A DNA stretch of 6,023 nucleotides, taken from assembly GCA_900545995.1 (NCBI GenBank), contig URBM01000112.1, forward strand, positions 1 to 6,023, in the 5' to 3' direction. This DNA comes from an uncultured Collinsella sp. Lineage in GTDB: Bacteria; Actinomycetota; Coriobacteriia; Coriobacteriales; Coriobacteriaceae. How positions within the stretch are numbered: the first letter of the stretch is position 1; each line of letters opens with the position of its first letter. A model generated the notes under the pieces. The model was not told where the DNA came from. It worked only from the letters and a program-made list of their open reading frames with translations, and made no database searches. Below are positions 1 through 3,899 of this stretch, piece after piece. Position numbers and translations under genes: made by a program.

Positions 1-1
1 G

Positions 2-322
2 CTGGCCCGCGAGGCGCTCGGTGATATCGACGGCGTCGAGGTCCTGCCCTTTACCGGCCTCTTGGTCGACTTCGCTCGCGAGCAGGGGGCGGGGGCCGTG
101 GTCAAGGGCCTGCGCGCCATGACCGACTTTGAGTACGAGCTGCAGCAGGCAGATCTCAACTATCGCTTGGATAACGAGCTGGAGTCCATCTTTGTCATGA
201 GTGCGCCGCAGTACGGCTATATCTCGAGTTCGGTCGTTCGCCAGATCGCCTCGCTCGGCAGCGATGTATCGACGTTTGTCCCGCCCAACGTGGTCGAAGC
301 GCTCAGACACCGCTTTTCGTGA
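2..322 (+). CDS. coaD: Phosphopantetheine adenylyltransferase, C-terminal part (5' end outside window)
   Basis: CoaD joins 4'-phosphopantetheine and ATP to give dephospho-CoA and pyrophosphate, the penultimate step of coenzyme A synthesis, in the cytoplasm. The reading frame is open from the first bases and gives 106 residues. The family is usually about 160 residues, so roughly the first 55, including the nucleotide-binding TxGH-type motif, lie upstream. What is visible matches the family well: FTGLLVDFAREQGA, then KGLRAMTDFEYELQ at about residues 35-48 (the GLR and DFEYE block near the active site), and the late ISSSVVRQIASLGSDVS motif followed by FVPPNVVEAL. The usual RGLR appears as KGLR, a conservative change. 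The gene ends 68 bases before the SepIVA-like gene. Its neighbourhood matches actinobacterial genomes, where coaD often sits just before this coiled-coil/DUF177/rpmF set. Confidence 0.95.
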   Translation: MAREALGDIDGVEVLPFTGLLVDFAREQGAGAVVKGLRAMTDFEYELQQADLNYRLDNELESIFVMSAPQYGYISSSVVRQIASLGSDVSTFVPPNVVEALRHRFS

Positions 323-346
323 CGTTTTTTATTGCCTGGTGGCATG

Positions 347-355
347 TGGTAAACT
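347..355 (+). promoter_or_regulatory. Extended -10 promoter candidate before the SepIVA-like gene
   Basis: TGGTAAACT is an extended -10 (TGn plus TAAACT at 350-355) in the gap after coaD. A start site near 362 would give a leader of about 30 bases to the ATG at 391. No good -35 lies 16-18 bases upstream; that stretch is only T-rich (325-333). A short inverted repeat, TGCC-TGGT-GGCA (333-344), lies just upstream. The call rests on the motif alone. Confidence 0.42.
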
Positions 356-378
356 AGCACGATGATATGTTACCTATG

Positions 379-386
379 AAAGGAGA
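379..386 (+). promoter_or_regulatory. Ribosome binding site that fixes the SepIVA-like start
   Basis: AAAGGAGA lies 5 bases before the ATG at 391. In-frame ATGs at 367 and 376 lie upstream of or at this site and have no Shine-Dalgarno of their own, so 391 is preferred. Confidence 0.8.
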
Positions 387-390
387 CCGG

Positions 391-888
391 ATGCCGGGCG
401 AGAATTTTCCTGGCGATAGGATCGTCAGCTTGGTCGATGAGCTCGAAGGGCTGATCGAGGAAGCCAAGCCGCCTTTCGGCAAGAACGCTCAGTTCAAGGT
501 CATCGACGCCGACGTGTTCTTCAACATCCTCGACGAGATCCGCATGAGCTATCCCGAGGAGTGGCAGAAGTCCCGCCGTATCCTTAAGGAGCGCGAGGAG
601 CTTATGGCTTCCGCCGCCGCTCAGGCCGATTCCATCATCGCCGACGCTCAGCAGCAGGCCCTCACCATTGCTGGTGAGCAGGAGATCGTCCGCTTAGCAC
701 AGCAGCAGGCCGACGACATCCGCGATCGTGCCCAGCAGTACGAGCGCGAGACGCGTTATGCTGCCGAGGACTACGCGGAGCAGGTCTTTACGCACCTGGA
801 GGAGAACCTCAAGAGCCTGACCGGCACCGTTACCCGTTGCCGTCAGCAGCTCAACGAGGGTGCCGCCCAACAGAATGGTCAGTGGTAA
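391..888 (+). CDS. DivIVA/SepIVA-like coiled-coil protein, probable division or envelope-growth factor
   Basis: This is a 165-residue cytoplasmic protein with no signal peptide or membrane segment. Residues 10-26 form a helix of the type RIVSLVDELEGLIEEAK. A short turn (about 27-38) leads to the IDADVFFNILDEIRMSYPEEW block (about 38-58), and the rest, from about 60 to 157, is one long coiled coil rich in Ala, Gln and Glu (AQADSIIADAQQQA). This pattern is that of the small DivIVA-related proteins encoded before DUF177, rpmF and rnc in actinobacteria. The mycobacterial member, SepIVA, is a septal factor involved in cell division. Such proteins are often mislabelled as ATPase or ATP synthase subunit b because of the coiled coil, but no nucleotide-binding motif is present. 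The stop codon overlaps the DUF177 start (TAATG), implying translational coupling. Family assignment is fairly sure; the division role is carried over from homologues. Confidence 0.8.
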   Translation: MPGENFPGDRIVSLVDELEGLIEEAKPPFGKNAQFKVIDADVFFNILDEIRMSYPEEWQKSRRILKEREELMASAAAQADSIIADAQQQALTIAGEQEIVRLAQQQADDIRDRAQQYERETRYAAEDYAEQVFTHLEENLKSLTGTVTRCRQQLNEGAAQQNGQW

Positions 889-1442
889 TGGCTGAGTTCC
901 CGAGCGTTACCGTCGATCTTTCCGAGCAGCTCGAGTTTCCTGGTGATTCGTATCCGCTGACCGGTAAGGTCGATGTCGCCACCTACATGGTGGGCGAGAA
1001 GGAGTACCAGCTACAGGACGGCATCGACTACGACGTTGTCTTTACCAATGCCGGTACCGGTGTCTTGCTCACGGGCATGGTCCGCGCGCACGCCACCGGC
1101 GAGTGCGACCGTTGCCTGGAGCCCGCCTCGTTTGATATCGCCGGCGAGATCGAGGAGTTCTACCTCTTTGAGGAGCCCGAGGATCCCGAGGCCTACGAGG
1201 ACGGCTACGAGCTCCTGGGTGAGGACCGCATCGTCGATCTGGGTGAGCCCATCAATGACGCGGTCGTTATGGACACGCCGTTTGTGGTGCTCTGCAAGCC
1301 CGATTGCCGCGGTCTGTGTCCCACTTGCGGTTGCAATCTCAACGTCGAGCAATGCGATTGCGCCGCCCAGGCAGAGGCAGAATGGGCTGCTGCCACGGAA
1401 AATCCATTTGCAGCATTGAAGAATCTCAAGCTCGATGAGTAA
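888..1442 (+). CDS. DUF177 (YceD-type) cysteine-rich protein linked to 23S rRNA/ribosome biogenesis
   Basis: This 184-residue protein belongs to the DUF177/YceD family, almost always encoded just before rpmF. Family members have been tied to 23S rRNA accumulation or processing, best shown for plant plastid versions; the exact activity is not settled. The sequence shows the family marks in order: a beta-rich N-terminal part, GECDRCLEP (residues 71-79, Cys73 and Cys76), an acidic linker (about 89-120), then CKPDCRGLCPTCGCNLN (136-152) with Cys136, 140, 144 and 147, and the terminal NPFAALKNL block. Extra cysteines follow (149, 156, 158), giving a probable metal-binding cluster. The ATG at 888 shares its A with the upstream TAA and has only a weak ribosome site, so coupled translation is likely. 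An in-frame ATG at 837 would add 17 residues within the upstream gene and is less plausible, because homologues begin near the chosen start. Confidence 0.9.
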   Translation: MAEFPSVTVDLSEQLEFPGDSYPLTGKVDVATYMVGEKEYQLQDGIDYDVVFTNAGTGVLLTGMVRAHATGECDRCLEPASFDIAGEIEEFYLFEEPEDPEAYEDGYELLGEDRIVDLGEPINDAVVMDTPFVVLCKPDCRGLCPTCGCNLNVEQCDCAAQAEAEWAAATENPFAALKNLKLDE

Positions 1443-1447
1443 AACTG

Positions 1448-1456
1448 TGGTAGTAT
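1448..1456 (+). promoter_or_regulatory. Extended -10 promoter candidate for rpmF
   Basis: TGGTAGTAT is an extended -10 (TGn plus TAGTAT at 1451-1456) starting 6 bases after the DUF177 stop. A start near 1463 would give a leader of about 45 bases to rpmF. The TTGAAG at 1416-1421 is too far upstream (29-base spacer) to be its -35. It shares the TGTGGTA core with the site at 345-351. It would let L32 be made in excess of the upstream genes. Confidence 0.42.
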
Positions 1457-1506
1457 CGCTACTTGCGCGTAATCGCCACACTGGATAGTTCATAAGGAAG
1501 GTCACT

Positions 1507-1686
1507 ATGCCCGTACCTAAACAAAAGCAGGGTCGTATCCGCACTCACACCCGTCGTTCCGCCAACATGAAGATCTCGGCTGCGGCTCAGTCCACGTGCC
1601 CCCGTTGCGGCGCTGTCAAGCTTCCGCACCACGTGTGCCCCAGCTGCGGTTTCTACAAGGACCGCGAGGTTATCGTTACCGAGTAA
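1507..1686 (+). CDS. rpmF: 50S ribosomal protein L32 (bL32), zinc-binding form
   Basis: This 59-residue basic protein is bacterial ribosomal protein bL32, a component of the large subunit. It opens with MPVPKQKQGRIRTHTRRS, the usual N-terminus, and carries a four-cysteine zinc ribbon: CPRC at residues 31-34 and CPSC at 44-47, followed by GFYKDREVI. Because all four cysteines are present, this is the zinc-containing version rather than the cysteine-free paralogue found in some bacteria under zinc shortage. The ATG has a strong Shine-Dalgarno, AAGGAAGG at 1494-1501, with 5 bases of spacing. It sits between the DUF177 gene and plsX, as in many bacteria including E. coli (yceD-rpmF-plsX). Its stop codon lies inside a short inverted repeat, and a terminator hairpin follows 40 bases downstream. 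Confidence 0.98.
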   Translation: MPVPKQKQGRIRTHTRRSANMKISAAAQSTCPRCGAVKLPHHVCPSCGFYKDREVIVTE

Positions 1687-1691
1687 CGGTA
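1671..1691 (+). promoter_or_regulatory. Inverted repeat over the rpmF stop and next to the plsX -10 candidate
   Basis: CGTTAC-CGA-GTAACG (1674-1688) is a perfect 6-base dyad. With one T-G wobble it extends to nine pairs (1671-1679 with 1683-1691). It covers the rpmF stop codon and ends one base before the TATACT hexamer, in the spacer where an operator would lie. No T-run follows, so it is not a terminator. The left arm is constrained by the last rpmF codons, so chance is possible. Confidence 0.4.
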
Positions 1692-1695
1692 TACT
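1690..1695 (+). promoter_or_regulatory. -10 promoter candidate for plsX
   Basis: TATACT is a near-consensus -10, starting 4 bases after the rpmF stop. A start near 1702 would give a leader of about 72 bases to plsX, including the small dyad at 1710-1723 and the terminator hairpin at 1727-1756. The sequence 17 bases upstream (AGGTTA, 1667-1672) is a poor -35, and no TGn extension is present, so a regulator or a weak promoter is possible. Confidence 0.35.
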
Positions 1696-1709
1696 CTGGA
1701 TGCGATGCC

Positions 1710-1723
1710 GTTCCAAATGGAAC
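1710..1723 (+). promoter_or_regulatory. Inverted repeat GTTCCA-AA-TGGAAC, operator-like
   Basis: This is a perfect 14-base dyad in non-coding sequence, 14 bases after the TATACT hexamer, just past the expected transcription start. As DNA it resembles a dimer-binding operator; as RNA it would be a 5-bp stem with loop AAAT. The left half with its preceding base (CGTTCC, 1709-1714) resembles the left half of the dyad at 1674-1679 (CGTTAC), 35 bases upstream. It does not match a regulator site I recognise. Confidence 0.4.
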
Positions 1724-1726
1724 CAT

Positions 1727-1756
1727 AATGGCCGGCTCAATGAGTCGGCCATTTTT
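1727..1756 (+). terminator. Intrinsic terminator between rpmF and plsX
   Basis: An 11-bp stem (1728-1738 with 1742-1752, one G-T wobble, loop AAT) is followed by a T-run at 1752-1756; A1727 and T1753 can add a twelfth pair. The core is GGCCGGCTC against GAGTCGGCC. It lies 40 bases past the rpmF stop and fits a rho-independent terminator for rpmF. It ends only 4 bases before the plsX Shine-Dalgarno, so plsX depends on read-through, regulated attenuation, or a promoter overlapping the T-run (TATAAG at 1758-1763 is the only candidate). Confidence 0.75.
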
Positions 1757-1760
1757 GTAT

Positions 1761-1766
1761 AAGGAG
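1761..1766 (+). promoter_or_regulatory. Ribosome binding site that fixes the plsX start
   Basis: AAGGAG is 7 bases before the ATG at 1774 but only 1 base before the in-frame ATG at 1768. This favours 1774 as the start. Confidence 0.8.
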
Positions 1767-1773
1767 CATGTAT

Positions 1774-2793
1774 ATGAGTAACGTTCGCGTTTGTGTAGAC
1801 GTTGTGGGCGGAGACGAGAAACCTCAGGTTGTTCTCGATGGTATCGAGGCCGCACTTGCCGCCGATCCCGATATCGAGGTCTTGGCAGTTGGCCCCGCCG
1901 AAATCGTCAATCCCTTTGCCGCGGCCCATGCACGTGTGGAGGCTCTGGAAGCCCCTGACGTCATCGCCATGGATGACGATCCTATTCGCGCCGTGATGAC
2001 CAAGCGCAAGTCCTCGATCGTGCTTGCCTGCCGCGCCATCAAAAAGGGCAACGCGGACGCGTTCTTCTCCGCCGGCTCCACCGGCGCCATGACCGCCGCT
2101 GCTACCGCATACGTCACACCGTTTAGGTATCAAGCCGAAGGCAAGAAGCAGCCGGTGCGCCCCTGTCTGACCAATGCGCTGCCCAATCGCGCCGGCGGTC
2201 TGACGGTGCTGTGCGATATGGGCGCCAACCCCGATGTCGAGGTCGACGACATGGTGCGTTTTGCCCAGATGGGTAGCGCCTATGCCCGCGTTGTCCTGGG
2301 CATCGAGCATCCTCGCGTGGGCCTGCTTGCCAATGGCACCGAGGATGAGAAGGGTTCCAACTTTACCAAGGCCTGCTTCCCGGCCATGAAAGCCGCTGTT
2401 CCGGGCTTTGTGGGCAACTGCGAGGGCACCGATCTTACGTCGGGCAATTTCGATGTCGTTGTTGCCGACGGCATGTCGGGTAATATCGCTCTCAAGGCTA
2501 CCGAGGGCGCTGCCAAGTTTTTGCTACAGGAGCTCAAGGGCGCCTTTATGGCCTCGCTCGGCACAAAGATCGCCGCTCTGCTCATTAAAAAGCAGATGCG
2601 CGAGATTAAGGCCAAGCTCTCTGGTGATGCCAAGGGCGGCGCGATTCTTTTGGGCCTGCGTGGCGTGGTCCTGATCGGCCATGGCGCCACCTCGGTCGAG
2701 GCTGTTAAAAACGGTACGCTCGCGGCGGCTGAAGCCGTGCGCGCCGGGCTGGTCGAGAACGTCGCCAACTCCATGGACGGTATCGTTTTATAA
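1774..2793 (+). CDS. plsX: Phosphate acyltransferase PlsX
   Basis: PlsX converts acyl-ACP and inorganic phosphate into acyl-phosphate and free ACP. PlsY then uses the acyl-phosphate to acylate glycerol-3-phosphate at the start of phospholipid synthesis. It is a soluble protein that acts at the membrane surface. The 339 residues match the family length. Visible marks are the N-terminal GGDEKP at 12-17, the MDDDPIRAV stretch at 66-74, SAGSTGAMTAAATAYV from residue 99, the TSGNFDVVVADGMSGNIALK block at about residue 220-240 with the following ATEGAAKF, and GGAILLGLRGVVLIGHGATS near the end. The usual DAMGGD opening reads DVVGGD here. The upstream ATG at 1768 would add only two residues and is too close to AAGGAG. 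acpP, encoding its substrate carrier, is next. fabD, fabG and fabH, often found beside plsX, are absent from this stretch. Confidence 0.97.
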   Translation: MSNVRVCVDVVGGDEKPQVVLDGIEAALAADPDIEVLAVGPAEIVNPFAAAHARVEALEAPDVIAMDDDPIRAVMTKRKSSIVLACRAIKKGNADAFFSAGSTGAMTAAATAYVTPFRYQAEGKKQPVRPCLTNALPNRAGGLTVLCDMGANPDVEVDDMVRFAQMGSAYARVVLGIEHPRVGLLANGTEDEKGSNFTKACFPAMKAAVPGFVGNCEGTDLTSGNFDVVVADGMSGNIALKATEGAAKFLLQELKGAFMASLGTKIAALLIKKQMREIKAKLSGDAKGGAILLGLRGVVLIGHGATSVEAVKNGTLAAAEAVRAGLVENVANSMDGIVL

Positions 2794-2840
2794 GAGCGAG
2801 TTAGAGCGCTGTTATGTGCCTCGCGGCGCACGTCGTGGGG

Positions 2841-2846
2841 TAGAAT
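2841..2846 (+). promoter_or_regulatory. -10 promoter candidate for acpP-rnc-smc
   Basis: TAGAAT, preceded by GTGGGG, lies 47 bases after the plsX stop. A start near 2853 would give a leader of about 65 bases that contains the hairpin at 2859-2882. No convincing -35 is seen 16-18 bases upstream. A weaker alternative, TATTTA at 2891-2896, lies after the hairpin. Confidence 0.35.
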
Positions 2847-2858
2847 CAAAACCGTGTC

Positions 2859-2888
2859 TTGGTGCCGCCCGCGCGGTGCCAATCTTTT
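2859..2888 (+). terminator. Terminator-like hairpin between plsX and acpP
   Basis: The arms 2859-2868 and 2873-2882 form a 10-bp stem with two adjacent G-T wobbles and loop CCGC, and TCTTTT follows at 2883-2888. This may terminate plsX transcripts or act as an attenuator in the acpP leader. The base of the stem can be undone: CCAA at 2879-2882 pairs with TTGG at 2859-2862 in the terminator, or with TTGG at 2887-2890 instead. The wobbles and interrupted T-run make it weaker than the rpmF/plsX hairpin. Confidence 0.58.
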
Positions 2889-2917
2889 GGTATTTATGCA
2901 CTATGAGAGGAAGCGCT

Positions 2918-3160
2918 ATGGACCGCTCCGAAATCTTCGACAAGATCGCCGAGGTCGCTGCTGACGTTCTGGGCGTCGATGTTGCCGAAATTAGCGATGA
3001 GACCACCTTTGACGACCTCGATGCCAACTCGCTCGAGCGCCTGCAACTGGTTACGGCTATCGAGGACGAGTTCAATCTCGAGATCGATGATGAGACCCTG
3101 CTCTCGCTCAACTCTGTCGCCGACGCCGTCGACGCGATCGAAAACGCCAGGGAGGCTTAG
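2918..3160 (+). CDS. acpP: Acyl carrier protein
   Basis: ACP carries growing fatty acyl chains on a 4'-phosphopantetheine arm and delivers them to the fatty acid enzymes and to PlsX. This 80-residue, strongly acidic protein has the family's four-helix pattern: helix 1 at about 4-18, the long loop to about 36, helix 2 from Ser38 (SLERLQLVTAIEDEF), then IDDETLLSLNSVADAVDAIE. Ser38 is the attachment serine. The usual DSL motif reads NSL here (Asn37), an uncommon change next to the modified serine. A good Shine-Dalgarno, AGAGGA at 2906-2911, lies before the ATG. The gene follows plsX after a 124-base regulatory gap and is separated from rnc by 3 bases, so these two are almost surely co-transcribed. 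A dedicated carrier protein for another pathway is possible, but the neighbours favour the fatty acid ACP. Confidence 0.93.
   Translation: MDRSEIFDKIAEVAADVLGVDVAEISDETTFDDLDANSLERLQLVTAIEDEFNLEIDDETLLSLNSVADAVDAIENAREA
3149..3155 (+). promoter_or_regulatory. Ribosome binding site supporting the TTG start of rnc
   Basis: AGGGAGG lies inside the last acpP codons, 8 bases before the TTG at 3164. No ATG or GTG is equally well placed, and RNase III homology begins right after this TTG. rnc translation therefore probably depends partly on ribosomes finishing acpP. Confidence 0.75.
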
Positions 3161-3163
3161 GTC

Positions 3164-3889
3164 TTGGCTTTATCCGAACGACTTACGCGCGCCCAGGAGA
3201 TTCTGGGCCACGAGTTCAATGACAAGGTGCTGCTGCGCGCGGCGCTTACGCATCCTTCGGCCGTCGAAGGGCAGCCAGTCTCGGCAAGCTACGAGCGCCT
3301 TGAGTTCTTGGGTGATTCCATTTTGGGCGCCGTCGTCGCCCGTTCGCTCTTTGAGTCCTATCCCGAGTTTGACGAGGGCAAGCTCACGCGCCTGAAGGTG
3401 TCGCTTGTCTCGGGCGCTACGCTGTCCGAGGTGTCGCATGAGCTGGGCATCGACGACATCATTATCTTTGGTGCCTCCGAGACCGGTACCGGTGCGCGCG
3501 GCCTGCACTCGGCGCTCGAGAACGTCTACGAGTCGCTCGTGGGCGCGCTGTACCTGGATGCCGGCTGGGATGTTGCGGCGGACTTTATTCATCGTACGCT
3601 CAAGCCGCACCTGGCCTCCGAGCGTGCCGAGCACCCCGCGAACCCCAAGTCGTTCTTGCAGGAGTGCGTGCAGGCAGACGGCCACGAGCCTCCCGCGTAT
3701 AAGCTGGTCGGCTCCGAGGGCCCCGCGCATGCGCCCACCTTTACCGCTGTGGTGCTCATCGACGGTATTCGCCAGGGCCGCGGCACCGGTTCCTCCAAGA
3801 AGGAGGCCGAGGGAGCCGCTGCGCTCGAGGCACTCGACCGCATGGGCTACACCACCAACGGCGTGATTCTCAACAAGAAGCCTGTTTAA
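3164..3889 (+). CDS. rnc: Ribonuclease III
   Basis: RNase III cuts double-stranded RNA and releases the 16S and 23S rRNA precursors; it also processes some mRNAs. The protein is 241 residues, typical for the family. The nuclease domain spans about 5-150 and holds the signature YERLEFLGDSILGA (43-56) with acidic residues Glu44, Glu47 and Asp51, and LENVYESLVGALYLDAG (118-134) with Glu123 at the place of the essential glutamate (E117 in E. coli). The residue three before it, usually the metal-binding Asp (D114 in E. coli), is Asn120. A double-stranded-RNA-binding domain follows: PKSFLQECVQADG (161-173), PTFTAVVLIDG, and GTGSSKKEAEGAAALEAL (207-224). The TTG start is supported by AGGGAGG 8 bases upstream. 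The gene lies 3 bases after acpP and 10 before smc, the acpP-rnc-smc order also seen in Firmicutes. Confidence 0.97.
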   Translation: MALSERLTRAQEILGHEFNDKVLLRAALTHPSAVEGQPVSASYERLEFLGDSILGAVVARSLFESYPEFDEGKLTRLKVSLVSGATLSEVSHELGIDDIIIFGASETGTGARGLHSALENVYESLVGALYLDAGWDVAADFIHRTLKPHLASERAEHPANPKSFLQECVQADGHEPPAYKLVGSEGPAHAPTFTAVVLIDGIRQGRGTGSSKKEAEGAAALEALDRMGYTTNGVILNKKPV

Positions 3890-3899
3890 GCGAGGAACC

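Noticed and set aside
295..330. Possible terminator at the end of coaD (AAGCG...CGCTT then six T)
   Set aside because: The stem is only 5 bp with a 9-base loop, or longer only with a TT bulge, and the T-run starts several bases past it. This is too weak to call.
837..887. Upstream in-frame ATG for the DUF177 gene
   Set aside because: It lies inside the SepIVA-like gene, adds 17 residues unlike the family, and the TAATG overlap at 888 is the usual coupled start.
1768..1773. Earlier ATG for plsX
   Set aside because: It is one base after AAGGAG, too close for initiation; the ATG at 1774 has proper spacing.
1768..1800. Riboswitch in the plsX or acpP leaders
   Set aside because: The leaders are only about 65-72 bases, match no riboswitch class I know, and show no convincing antiterminator for plsX; only attenuation is suggested.
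1459..2310. Minus-strand open frame of 283 codons opposite rpmF and plsX
   Set aside because: It covers rpmF and the conserved part of plsX on the other strand and shows no recognisable domain.
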